NCBI GenBank assembly: GCA_947034895.1 | Contig: OX344763.1 | Coordinates: forward strand, 44,267,025-44,331,024 | Source: Rhytidiadelphus loreus | Taxonomy: Eukaryota > Streptophyta > Bryopsida > Hypnales > Hylocomiaceae | Length of the DNA stretch: 64,000 nt | Direction of reading: 5' to 3' | In this document: in pieces, positions 11,001 to 23,600 of the stretch | Position numbering within the stretch: the first letter of the stretch is position 1 | Layout of the letters: each line of letters begins with the position of its first letter | Notes under the pieces: generated by a model | Databases searched by the model: none | What the model saw: the letters and a program-made list of their open reading frames with translations, nothing else | Told to the model about the DNA's origin: nothing | Translations under genes and position numbers: made by a program

Positions 11001-14000
11001 GAAACAAAATGAGTTACAGTGTCTTTGTTGCTTGTTGAAGGTCTTCGCAAATGTGCCATGGAGCGGCCGAAGCTCAGTCTGAAGGCTTGGAATCGGCTCG
11101 GACTTGCAGCCCCGTTTAAGTAATGCTCTCTTCCAGAACAAACCTCATCACGACCAAAACTATTAGAACGGCCTTCAAATTGCCAATCACCTTTGTCCAT
11201 GCTGTCACTTTTGCCAATCACCCTTCCCATACTGTTGGTTCGACCCTTCAATTTTCTATCCTCGTCATCACTATCCAGGAAACTGTCACCGAAGCTCCTC
11301 TCCCGTCTCAACCTTTCGAACAAAGCCGCAGCTGAAGAGAAAGCAGAAACCCTTTTCTTACTACGACTGGGAGACGGTATATCAGAATGTGGAAGAAATT
11401 GCTGCTCATACCGAGAGGACTGGGACACAGAAGATGGGACTAAAAGTATAACAAATATCCGATGAGCCCCAACACGAGTTTCCATATCTGGATGTAACAT
11501 TGCCTGCAAGAGTTCTTTGAATAAGGACTCTGGAAATTCCTGCAGAAAAAGCAAGCAATATGTCACCATTCCAGGCTCATTCGTGATTAACTGAACGAAG
11601 GTGGCTGTAAATTTGACAACTCTTGCTGTACTCGTTCACATGATCTGTACTTGATGATGCAAATGTAAAATTCATAACCCTAACCCAATGAACCTCTATA
11701 ACAACCCAGCGAGGATAAGTACAACAAAATATCAGTCTTAAGGCTTGCAGTCTGCTGTCTCTTCGGATCTTCTCGACCTTGACCTCCTTACAAGGTCCTC
11801 AGCAATAGCGATACAGAGACCCCAAATTATAACCCTGTAGCAATTGCTCGTAACTAAGATACCGAAATTGAAGACAAGCAGAATATTCTAGATGCGGTCC
11901 TAAGATTAACCTGATGTGCGTAGAGGTGATCGGGGAGATAAGCCACAGCAAGAGCTAATACAGAGACGGCCTGTAAAGTACTTCTTGCAGTAAGCGGTTC
12001 ACTTGATAGTTTCTCCAAGGTGGCAGCCATCATGTCCAGAAGAGGTCCAGCATCTCCAACCTTCAAAACACCAAATTAATGCAGTGTCGATGATCAAATT
12101 CCCAAGAAAAAACAGTTCACTACTGCAGAGACATAAGCGAATTCAGCACCAGGAAGTGCTGACAAGTTCGTGTGAGTATACCCTTCGTCCAAACTCCATG
12201 AAGCACTCTTCTATGGCCGCTTGTAATAAAATATTGTCGTCAGGTACTCGAACACTTCCAACCATTGGGGTTTCCATGGACGCCTGAAGGCTTCTTCGTA
12301 GATGCTTAGACAGGTCACTCATTGCACCCACCTCAGCAACTGTGGCCTTCGCCTTCGATTGGCGAGCTAAAACAGCCGTAATAGCCACAATGCTTCTCTT
12401 CGTGACCAGATTACCGTTCACATTTTTATGATCAAGATGTCTAACCAGTGCCGCTAAAAGTAACTGACCATTTCCTGCGCAGCATATTGACCACAATACC
12501 TATTAGTACTAAAGAAGAATTTAGGCCAAATTCAATATGTACATCCAGTTTAATGTAAGGGAACAAAGTAAGTGAACTGGCGGAGAAGGTAGTATGCGAC
12601 GTTCACTTGCATCATAGGATTCAATCTATAAGTCACCTACAACAAGTTATTGCAGATGATAAAAGTTTGGGTGACGAGGACAGTAGATTGATCAATACAG
12701 CCAATATTTAAAACAGACTATTGAGAATAACCAAGGGCAATTCGAAGCACAATCAGAAGGAGATCAGTATAAACCTGTTTGGTCCATCAAAAATTGAATG
12801 TTTTGCAAAACAACTAAAGCTAGCCCTCTTTCTAAAGACCAATGCTTCCCGGCGTCGAAGTATCGGAACATTGGATCCAATACTCTTCGAACAGTGGTTG
12901 CCTCCTTGGCGAGCGCAGCCATATTTTGAATACATATTTGAGACCAAACTGAAGGAGCCTCAGCTTCCTCACTGATAATGGCCAGGAAAAGAAATAAAGA
13001 AGATGAGTAATGATAATTATATTATGAAAAAAATAATAATAAATGCATTTGATTCGAATTTAACCTCCAAGAAAACACCACAAGGTCATCAATAATGAAA
13101 CAAACTATTCTCACAAACAATGAAATACATGTACTCAATCCAAAACCAGTGAACATAGAGAAAACACATCCTTAATACCCACAAGCAAAAATAAAAGGAG
13201 ACCATGATTCCTTGCTGAGCCAGAATAGGGTACGAGTTGAGAAAGGACCGGATGTACCTAGTTAGATTTAAAGGATCTCTGATGTTAGCGAGTGACTTGT
13301 GGCGATGCATCTTGTTCAACGTCTCTCTCATGGACTGAAGTGCATGGGCATGGCTCTCCGATCTCATCACCTCCTTCACCCACTGTCTCTGTGCCTCCCC
13401 TTTTTCTATCTCTACAGCTTCCATTTCCACAGAAGATAGCTCATAGTTCTCAAGCGTAGCAGCGACAACCTAAATTACAAAAGAATGTGTTGGTACGGGC
13501 CGAAGGGTTGTATGCATGAGGTATAGCCTATTGAGCGTTAACAAGGTTGATGCGCACACTATATTTTTGACCAGATTTCAAATAACATTCACATGCTAAC
13601 AAAGACTTCACAGAATCTCCATAAATGAGAAGAAGAAAAATTAGAAGCAAGAGAACGGTTCAAGAGCAAAAATCAGGACAGATGTACCTCGTCGAAGTTT
13701 GCAGAACTATAAGAGTGTTCGGCCATGAATCCCACCTGGCAAGATCGAGGATTTAAAAGAGGCAGAAAACCTTTAGGAACTTGTCCCCGAGAGAGCGGTG
13801 ATCAGAGCAGCAAAACTGCCATGACATAACTGGTAACAATTGACGATTGTTCATCTGGAATGAAAAGTCATACCCACAAAATAACAAACTGGTAACAAAA
13901 ACGAACAATTGCTTCAGGAATGCAGCTCATTGTACCAAATACGTAAAGCACTATACCATGGCTGCAAGCGCTTGTAGTGCAGCTGCCCTAATTGGCAACC

Positions 14001-15464
14001 GTTTCTTCTCCTCTCCATGCTCACAAGCTAATGCGCAGAGTGGAGACGTGAGCCCATCCACATTACGCATGTATGTAGCGTCCGTCTGTCATGTCAGAAA
14101 ATAACCATTAGGATGGACACGAGTTCATGCACAACAGTAGAGGAAGCTTTCATCTAGTATGATGCTTTATCTCGGTTATGCTGTTCATACCAATTGGTGT
14201 TCAGAGCAGCAAGTCTTGCAATGACGGACCCGTTGACGGTCAGAAGATCAAAAAAGAGTACATGGTATGACTGGACAATCGAGCAACAGCAAAATATGAC
14301 GCAGAAACGCATACTTGCACACGAATGAAGTCCACCAGTGTCGCGCAGCCTAAGATGCGCATGTTGTCATGCCTCGATTGCTCTAGGAGCGCTTTGATCA
14401 TGCTCAAAGCATTATTTGCAATCAACGACCTGAAAGCAACCATCGTTCAGTGTGATGAACAGTAAGAATTGCAAATACATCGTTTTCGCTCAAAAGCGCT
14501 GCGACAGTGTGAGGATGAACCTCAGCAGAACAAGAAGAAATCACATCGCAACAGCGAAGGAGGTATCTCTGGAGAACCCTGAGTTTTCAAAATGGAGTGA
14601 GGGAATCCAATCCTCGGAGCAGCAAGCAGTAGGAAAGAGGCCCAGCTTCACTACAAGAGTGTCACATCAGACATGACATCGGGTACCCACCATGCCTTGA
14701 CAGAAGGACAGAAAGTGAGACTAGGAACGACAACTTACATTTCATTCCTACAAGCAATGAAGAGCTTTGAGTAGGCCCGCATGACCGTCGTCACGGTCCC
14801 AAAATGTTCGTTTTTCAGTTCTTTGAGGCCTTTCTGCTCCAGGCCACTTGCAATCTGCCAAAGTTTACACCAAGGATTGTTGATGGACCTCAGATTCCAA
14901 TCTATGCGATATTAGGTCATGAAAGATCGCATGCATGCAATTCAGTCTTCCAACCAACCCTACAAAGTCTAGGACTAGTGCAAGAGCGTTTTCCTCCCAA
15001 TCAATACTCCAGAACACCAAAGTATCTTGGCCGTTCGAACATGAGGTTTTTCTTGATCGAGGATGAAAAAGAAAAGAAAAGGTGCGATCGAGGCGCCCAA
15101 GGTGAATCTGCCTGTCTGTCTGTCTGTCGACCTGCATAAGAGGGGAGGTGGGCTACGAACGAACCTTCGGAATTCGCAACGGGTTTTTGGCCGCATACTC
15201 CACCAACTTGCCGATCTTGCGATCATTGGGAGCTTCGTCCTACAATTTCAAGAAAGGAACGAAGGATGAGAACAGGGAGGAGAGCGAGCGTGGAAGGGAG
15301 GGAGGAGGGGCATGGTCGCCATCACTTACTTGGGTTTTGGGATAGATGTCGGCGAGCAGCATGTTGTAGCGCTTGACCGGTTGCCGAGAGCGGGCTCGGA
15401 GAGCAGGGCAGCAGACGCAGAGGGTGCCGCAGACGGGCAACACCCGTCGGGACATCAACCCCAT
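8006..15464 (-). CDS. EFR3: EFR3-like ARM-repeat protein (SEMI-ROLLED LEAF 2/EFOP type)
   Basis: Nineteen coding exons on the minus strand join in frame to 1065 residues: 15464-15330, 15239-15165, 14854-14739, 14429-14315, 14085-13957, 13735-13688, 13469-13258, 12971-12775, 12474-12182, 12060-11911, 11539-11018, 10811-10662, 10529-10454, 10300-10173, 9724-9530, 9264-9130, 8986-8855, 8683-8462, 8173-8006. All junctions are GT-AG and the summed length divides by three. The N-terminus (LPVCGTLCVCCPALRARS; C12, C16, C18, C19) and the last residues SPYDNFLKAAGC are signatures of the plant EFR3 family. Known role: a palmitoylated peripheral anchor that holds the PI4K-alpha1 complex (with TTC7/NPG and HYC partners) at the plasma membrane to make PI4P. 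The body is helical ARM-like repeat. Exon 11 holds a Ser-rich, probably disordered segment (about residues 530-660). The Met at 15464 is chosen because it immediately precedes the conserved Cys cluster. Confidence 0.97.
15110..15130. repeat. (CTGT)n microsatellite in EFR3-like intron 2
   Basis: Short run of CTGT units within the intron between exons 2 and 3 of the EFR3-like gene. Confidence 0.7.
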
Positions 15465-15798
15465 GACGGCAGCTGCTGCTGCAGGGGCATGAGAAGGAAG
15501 CGAAGAGGGCGAGGAGATCCAAGCACCAGAGGAAGAGGAGAAGACAACAGAAGACAACACAAGAGAAGAGAAGAGAAATGGCGGAGGGGTGGCAGCAGCA
15601 GGAGGGAGTGCGGGAGGAAGCGAGACAGAGACGCGAAAAACAATAGCTGAAGAAGGAGACCAGGAGCAGAGCAGAGCAACAGCATTGGAGAAGAGCTCTC
15701 CTAAAAAAGCCAGAAGAGAAGCCGGGAAGCCAACGTTCGGGAAGAAACGGCGGTTAACCCTGAAATGCCTGGCGGGTCACCGTGGATTTTGGAGCTAA
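15465..15798 (-). promoter_or_regulatory. Purine-rich leader/promoter of the EFR3-like gene
   Basis: Upstream of the minus-strand start, the plus strand is strongly G+A-rich (GAGGAAGAGGAG, GAAGAGAAGAG), so the transcript leader is CT-rich. The GC level falls sharply past 15800 into AT-rich spacer, which suggests the leader and core promoter lie within this stretch. No TATA box is obvious. Confidence 0.4.
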
Positions 15799-15949
15799 CT
15801 TTTCAAAACTGTGTTTGCTCCCATTTTGCAACCAAATGTTACCTAAGTTTTTTATTTTTATTTTTCAGAGATGAAAGGACTTTTTAGATTTTTTTGTGAA
15901 AATTCGTATTTTTTGAGAATTAATGATGAAAAAGAGAATAAAAATCATA

Positions 15950-16200
15950 AAAAATAGAAAATTATCTCAAAAAATCTAAAAATTTCACCTTGTCTGTATA
16001 TTATAGTGAAGAACATCATACTACAAATTCAATTTCCATGTCACTCTAAAATTAGAATTTAGTAGAATTTGAAAATGCACCTAATGTTCAATATGCAATA
16101 AAATATTTAATTTTAGTAATTTTTTCAAAATTCAAATTGGAGTAGAAACTAGAGTAGATGACTTTCATTTCATTAGTTGGACTCAAACTCAAAAAATATG
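15950..16200. repeat. Dispersed repeat, copy 2
   Basis: Diverged partner of the repeat at 6620-6890, in the same orientation and on the other side of the EFR3-like gene. It holds no open reading frame. Confidence 0.6.
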
Positions 16201-16689
16201 ATTTTTATGGAGAAATTTCAGGTTTAGAGCAAGGAGCAACAACTTTTCAAAATACACTAAAATAGCATATTTTGTGATCCCACTCATTTACTAACTTCTA
16301 ATTTACATGAAGAGAAACACTAGCAAGACTACAAACTCAATTGCATGCTCTTCATAACCCAATATGAAAGGTCAATGAGGAAAACATGAATGAAAAAATG
16401 CTTCCAAACTCTCTTCACATTGCTGGATTGTCATCTGTAAGCCACAAAATGGCGCCGACGGCGTTTCGGGGTTAACTGAACCTTTGAATGGCCTAGCCGG
16501 TGACCGTGAAAATCATCCCTTTTGGGGCACTCTATGACATCATCTACTTAAAACTCATTGGAGATCAAATCATTATAATTTCTTCTTTCTGCACAAAATT
16601 CTAAGGATGAACAACTCTATGACATTGGAATGGCATTGGAATTTCATTGGAATGCAACAACTCAACTGAGCACTATCTCTTCAATTGCA

Positions 16690-17700
16690 AATGCAATATC
16701 AAGCCTTGTAGATGTAGCTAAATATAAAAAAGTAGTGCTTCAATTGTAGCAAGGTATGGGTATTTTTCACACAATGGTTTCTCCTCCTCCTTGCAAGGGC
16801 AATAAAGATCATTATCTTTTGTTGCGACAATCCATTATCATCTCTTACAATGGATCACGTATAAAATGATGCTCAATGAGATAGTCTCGCAACTGTTGAT
16901 ACCACATGCATCTAGATTGTTAAAACCATATAATGTCCATTGTAATTTAATACCACAATGTTTGTTTGAAATGGAAAAAACTTGACTATCTAGTAGTCTC
17001 AAGACTAGGTGGAACTTTCATATAAATACTTTCAAAAGGAGTCATGTAGATAAGCAGTGACTACATTAATAAGATGCATCTCAAGGATAATGTGTATTGT
17101 CATTCCGATAAGGTATCGAAAAGTAATAGAATCCATAACTAGTGAATATGTAGAATCATAATCGATACCAAACTTTTGTGGAAACCTTGAGCAACCAAAT
17201 AGACTTTGTATCGGATAATCGGACCTTTTTCATCGCATTTGTGCACAAATATTGGCCGTATTCAAGAGGTTAAGAAAAGAGATTATTCATAATAGGTCCA
17301 AAGATTTGTTTCTTGTGCAAAAAAGTATAATCCTCAATTTGTTTTTCCAAAATATCACTTAACCGCAATATATTACAGATAATCCTATATTCAATTTGAA
17401 CTTTTTTTGCTCATGAGCAAGAATTCTTCCTTCAAAAGTTGTAGTGATATTAAACATAGATGGATAGTCTAATATGAATGATCCTGTAAAAACAACAGTA
17501 CAATGATCTTCAAAAGATCTTGACCAAAATTCTTGAGCATTATCCATTTATAATGTTTTGATAGAATAATCAAGGACATGAGCCTTGAAATGGATCAACA
17601 TTATAAGTAAACTGGCAAAAGCCAAAATTTTCATTAATAACAATAAAATATGTGATTGTTTACCTGATACATCAATCAAAACCAAAAACTATTGGATTGG
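16690..17700 (-). mobile_element. Ty1/copia pol remnant, copy 1 (integrase-RT)
   Basis: Reading the minus strand, many stops and frameshifts interrupt a recognisable copia polyprotein. At about 17700-17470 is the end of the integrase core, with VDxS..QSHxF, AHVLDYSIKTL and then MDNAQEFWSRSFEDHC, the copia DNAGEF-type catalytic motif. At about 17290-17010 comes the start of reverse transcriptase: LVAQGF, a YSLVMDSITF-like stretch, and VVTAYL..S..IYMKVP. At about 16740-16690 is YLATSTRLDIAFA, the end of the RT region. LTRs were not identified. The element is dead, and the stretch between 17290 and 17470 is poorly conserved. Confidence 0.85.
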
Positions 17701-20120
17701 TCTAAATATAAGATTTATTGGACTTCATATATGACAATGTAGTCTTAAAAACATTGGTGATAATTCATGAGGAAGCTTCTATAATAATGGTTTTAGCAAT
17801 TCATTTGCCTTACTCACCCTAAATGACTAATTGTGTGTGTAATTGGTTGGTTGTTTGGTTCTGAATAGCAAGTTATGTAGTCGTTTCTTGAATTATGTGT
17901 GTTAAGTTATTTGTTAGACAACATGGTTGAAGTAAGATAGCAACACCCATAACTGTCAATTTAAGCAATTCAGCATAGTTGGAGGCACTTTTTTCTAGAA
18001 AAAATATTTTTTTAGTATTAGCAACTGAAAATCATGAATTTAAAAAAAAAATAGAATTTTTGGATAAAGCATCTAATTTCTGTGAATTTTCAAAGTAGAA
18101 CTCACTAGGGCACTCTAAACTACACTCTACTAAAGTTGCCTTGATTGTAGCACCAAAATCTAAAAAAATCAAAGCCTACCAACCACAATTAAGCATTGGC
18201 ACGGTTTCAAGGTACTTTTGGAAACACTTTAAGGGAACTTTACTATCAAAGTATGGGTACACTGATGGTTATGGGTGTTGCTACCTTATGGTATTAAATT
18301 ATGGTGTGTTTAAATTTGGGTATTGTACGCTCCTTGTGTGACAAATTGTTGGATTTTTGTTTGTGTATATAGGTTTGATAAATGTTGAGACAACTTGTAT
18401 GATAGATGATTTATAGGAAGATGGAGATTAAGAGATTGTAACTTGGTCTCTGAGATTATTGCACAAATTTGTATAAAGTTATAGAAAGACTTGGGTTGTT
18501 GCTAAAGATAAATTGTAAATGAGCTCATTGCTAGGATAGGAAATGCAACTAAGTGAGAGATATGGTGTTTTAGTAGGATAAGGTATTTGTGTCAAGACCC
18601 TTGTAGTGTTTGTTAATATGTTATAACAAAGTGGATGTACAAATTGCCTTGGAATTAAAGAAAGTTGGTAAACCAAGATAAATTTAGGTCTTAAATAGGA
18701 CTTTGGATATCATGTAAGTTCAATTGTAGGAAAGAAAACAATTTGTCACACAATTGTGCAAAGTCGTATGTGATTCTAACTTAGTATGCGGGTAAAATAA
18801 CAAATTGTTTTGATAATGAGCAACACTAATAAACATAGAATTTGCATCACACATTCATAGATAGAGACCAATTGTTGTATGTAGGAACATGACCAATTTC
18901 AAACTCATGATAAATTTGTAATTAGGCTATCTTGACAAATTATTTTGGTAAAAAGACTATCATCAATAATTAATGAATTATGTATGATTGTATGGAATGG
19001 ATATATAATTATATACATTACATCTAGAGGTTCTAAAGCATGTGCAAGACAAATTGTACTGCAACCTTGACTATTTGTTCAATTGTTCTATATCCCTTAC
19101 ATACTAGGTAGGACGAGAACATCATGCATGCATCCATAGCACTATTAAGGTCTAGCCACTAAATTGCACCTCAGAATAAGAGTATAACAATTTGTTTATG
19201 ATTTTATGAGTTTTTTTAATAGCATTCTCATTTATATCTAAAATACAAGTGACTTTAGCCGTGAAACGTTAGATTATTTGACCATTCTCTTGATTTTGAA
19301 ACCCCTATACTATAGTCCTAGGTTTTGAGAGGAAAGTAAAATCTAGACTACATTTTTCGACACTTTTTTTAATAGGCTTTTTAACGTGTTTTTCGAGACT
19401 TTTTTCAACATTCTCTTCGATAATCTTTCCAACTCTCTTTTTGATACTTTTTTTGACATATCAAATTTGATATTGTTTACGATACTAAAGTGTTGAGAAA
19501 TAAGATTTTTTGTAACATTTTAAAAACATTATAGTGACTAAAAACAATTGAAAACAACGCCCTTTTGGTTAGTAATAGACACAACAAAATGGTACAATAA
19601 ATATGGAAACTTTTTTTTATTCAACACAAACTCCACATGCTACACATTAATAAATGCAAGAATATTTGAGGACAAACCACTAGACCAAAGAGTCCCTTGC
19701 ATATGCCAATCCTTTAATAATCATCACTATAATGTACAATTACACCTAAACCTCCTATGTCTACCAAATACACACAATTATACCAACACCAACCTCTATT
19801 TCACACAACAAAAAACCAAAAATATTCAATTCATTTGAATTCACTATTTGAATTTTTTTTCTCTCTATTATTGTTTCTCTTCACTATCCATACAATTGAA
19901 GCAAAAGAAATACCAAACATTAATATAAAATACCTTGCCACATAAGGTGAAACAACACAAAAACTCTGATCATCATTATAGTTGGTACACATGGTACAAT
20001 TCACATCCCTAAACCAAACATAATCACAACTTCCACACCTCTTTACGAATTTACATTCTCATACACAATATGTTCAAGTTCGGATTTTTCTAACCATACA
20101 GAGTCTCCCTCCCTTCGAAA
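17701..20120. other. AT-rich spacer, no gene seen
   Basis: About 2.4 kb of AT-rich DNA with only short ORFs of low-complexity composition. The stretch at 19200-19450 contains repeated ACTTTTTT(T/G)... and GAxACTTTTTT pieces. I see no recognisable element or gene. Confidence 0.5.
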
Positions 20121-20124
20121 GAAC

Positions 20125-20657
20125 TTATATATAGCATTGGAGTCACTTATGCTAGTTCTTGAATTTCAGGTATGACTCAATACAAACACTGTTCTTTTTT
20201 ACACCAACCCAACAAGAATGGTGTGATTGTGATTGTGAGGCTTTATCCACTCCAACCAAACCCTAACTGCATTGTGAAGTGTGAATGTGATTGTAGATAC
20301 CTTAGGATTCCAAAACCACAGAGTCGATGCCATAGTCTCTGTCCAAAGGAGTTCCTCTTTCTCTGTCACACGCCCTAATAGGACAAAGTCAGTGTACTGT
20401 CCCCTTCATGTGGTTCCTAAGCTAAGGTACTCCTGTGACCTCCTCGCTAGGAAACGTTCTCTTCTCTTTGTCTTTCTCTTTCTCTCCTCTCTCCTCTCTT
20501 CGCTCCTCTTCACTCTTCTCGTCTCATTTGCATTGTTGTGTTCTGTTGTGTTCTCTTCTCTTCCCGTCCCGTTTCTGCTTCTCTGTTGTTGTTGCTGCTC
20601 TGGGTTTGCTTGCCTGCCGGTCCTGGTCCGGGGTGGGCTTGCCGTCTGTCGCCGACC
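20125..20657 (+). promoter_or_regulatory. Putative promoter and CT-rich leader of ABIL
   Basis: A TTATATATAG TATA-like box lies at about 20125-20134, some 525 bp before the ABIL start codon. It is followed by a long CT-rich tract (20455-20600) typical of plant 5' leaders. The transcription start has not been proved. Confidence 0.35.
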
Positions 20658-23600
20658 ATGGGGACCGCGACGGCCCCGCGCACTGGGTCTCCCCGCCGGC
20701 CACCTCCCCATTCCGCCTCTCGCAGTACCTCGCCTTCCCCTTCGCCTTCGGTCGACGACGACGACGCCGATCCCGCGCACATGACTTTCGACGAGCTCGA
20801 AATGCAACGCAGTCGACACTTTGTGCAAGCTCTCAAGGTACGGATCCCCCTGCCCCTGCCCCTGCCCGTTCCCCTCCCACTCGCACCCCACTCTCTCCTT
20901 AGACCTCCTTCTGCAGTCGGTCCTTTCGTCCACATGGCGCAGTAGTCCTTCTGCTCGGCCGGGGTGGCGGCAGCAGCAGCAGTCCATCCCGTTCCCTCAC
21001 GATCGTGGGGCAGTTAGTTAGTTAGTTATCGCCGGAAGAGAAGTCGAGAGGGAGGTTGGAGGCGAGGGAGTCTTTGAACGGAGGGGAGGCGGACAATTCC
21101 GCTCGAAGGCTTCCTCAATTCTGTCCTCCCTTTGCGAAGAATGGGACAACATTATCATGGGGAGCTCTGTACACAAGCTTCAACTCAGTTCGGGTAGTAA
21201 GACAGACAGACAGACAGAGAGGATCGGTGAACACGACGGCGATGGGGGGCTTGAAGCACACAAGCGGCAGGCTTAAGCTGCGGCTGCAGCCTTCGTTTTG
21301 GGTCGTCGACTACTGTGGATGTGACTGTCACGGAATCATCGACACTCGAATTGTACTGAGTGGGATCATTGAATCTGTTCTTGCCACCTACCATGTTTCC
21401 CCAGGTCGTCGCTTTTTGTGCAGTCGTGTCCAGTTGTAATTACACTCGTCGTTTGTCCAACACCCTCAGTAGATGCGGTCATTTTCGTCCTCCGTTGGAA
21501 GCTAGAGTTTTCCTAATTTTTCCGTGTATCGCCTGGCCTCCTGCTTGTACTGTCTATGGCAGTAGTAGTAGACACGCAAAACCACCTGTATCAGGGTCGA
21601 ACAACTGTTGTACGTTTCTAAGACTGAGCCAGTGACTTCTTCTTCGTCGCTCAGCAAGGTCCAGTTGACTGAGGACGTCCAAAAGCTCAGCGCCTGGGGT
21701 TTCACTATTTTTTTTGTTCCGAGGGTTCTGGAGTGCTGCTGTTTTGGAAAGGAGACTCTCGCTGAGTTGCTGGCTTGTTAGAGTTAACGACATGGCGACG
21801 CGGCATTTAATGTTCCAGATAGCGGTCTGGCGCGCTGCGAGGAGCGTGTGGGCTTTGGGGTCATCCCTGCAAGACGACCTGGAGTGAATACCGGGTGAAT
21901 TACGTGGAGCTACCCAGATTTGAGGTTAATGGGGGATTGCTTGTCTTTGTGCACAGGAGCTGAAGAACCTTCGACCCCAGCTTTATTCGGCGGCTGAGTA
22001 CTGTGAATCGTCTTACCTTTACAGCGACCAGAAGCAAGTGTAAGTGAGTTGCAAAGTGTAGAGTTGTTATTTTTGAGCTGCTCACTCCCTGTGTCGCTTC
22101 TCCAGTGATTAAGGGTGTCGCTATGTGGCAATGTATGTGGCGATCAATGTAACGTGACGAATTTAGTTAATGTGAATCCATTTGGCCTAAACTTAATCTG
22201 CACTTTCCATAGTGTCGTGACTGACAAGAATGTGTTTCCGTACAGAGCTGTTGTGCAAGAAACGAACAATTATTCATTCTCCTTGGTTTTCACAAGTAAA
22301 CTGAAAATACTGTGTAGTATTGATAGAAAGTTCTTGTGGACACGAAATTTTTAGGCGTCTTTCATTGATTTTTTGAGCCTACTTCGTCACTGTGATCCAG
22401 AATATCTGGCTAATTTGTGTCGGCGATTGTTGCTCCTTCCTGTTAAGTACTTGGGCGGCAAGGGAGACTTATAGACGTGATACGCCTGCATCATAGCAAT
22501 GCACTCATATGTGAATTGTTTTATAATACCGTATGCCAGGGTGTTGGACAATCTGAAGGACTATTCGGTAAAAGCATTGGTCAATGCAGTGGACCATTTG
22601 GGTACAGTTGCCTATAAGCTCAATGACCTCCTTGGACAGCAGACTACAGAAATTTCAGCAACTGAGCTTCGAGCAGCCTCAGTGGCTCAGGTACAGTTCC
22701 TGAGCAGGCTGTCTTCCTGAATGTCTGAATTAGTTTTACTTAACTTCGCAGAAACGTATTTTGTTTGGGTGGTCGAATTTCAGGGTTTGGGTAGGCTTTG
22801 ATGTTTGTTGCTAGAGTTTACTCGGCTGACCGGTTGAGACTTTTTCTGCTGGAACGATCATCGACCAGACGCCCCCCGCATGCATACCTTTCGGGCATTC
22901 TCCTCTTTCTGATCATATTTGCTTCCCCTGCAGCGAATGCGCTCCTGTCAGGAGCATTCAGATCGAGAAGGGCTCAAGCAGCAATCGTTAGCGAAAACGA
23001 TGCATGCTAACCACAAGCATTATGTTTTGCCCGGTACATGTCCTTGTGCCATCTCTTCGGTCCCTTCTGTTTAGTCGTGCATGACACTCATATCAGCGAA
23101 ATTTGCACTGGAAATCGGGTGTTCTAGATATTTGAAGGTCATTTGAGGAACTGCACCCACTTGTACGTCCGCTGTAAAGTGCCGACTATCGAGAGATATC
23201 CCTTTTGAAAGACTGAATGAGCATCGAGTGGAATATTATTAATCTATGAAGCTGTGCATTCTCTTGTTTGAGTGCATGCTCATCTTGGGAACGTTTTGCA
23301 GATCCATGTGCTGGAGAATTGAACCCTTCTCTACTGCGTGAGAATTTTGATTCTGTTCATTCTCGCCAGTCGCCATTGAAAGCAGAATCTCACCCTCATC
23401 CAACTTCCCAACTGCAACCGCAACCACTGGATTCTTCATCGGCTGACTTTGCTAGTACGTAACACAAATTCCTATTTGGTTTTCGTAGTCATGTGTGCTG
23501 AGTGTTGCCATCTGCAAGAGTTGTTTTGGATTATACTTAACTATGACTTGCAATATATAAAGGACACCTCATCTTCACAATACCTCATCTTCACGATGTT

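Noticed and set aside
15240..15798. Several ORFs on both strands around EFR3-like exon 1
   Set aside because: Only the frame containing LPVCGTLCVCCP matches the family; the rest follow from the purine-rich leader.
20406..20987. Long minus-strand ORFs opposite ABIL exon 1 (up to 193 codons)
   Set aside because: Arg/Gly-rich composition is an artefact of the CT-rich leader and GC-rich first exon on the other strand; the sense-strand ABIL exon explains the region.
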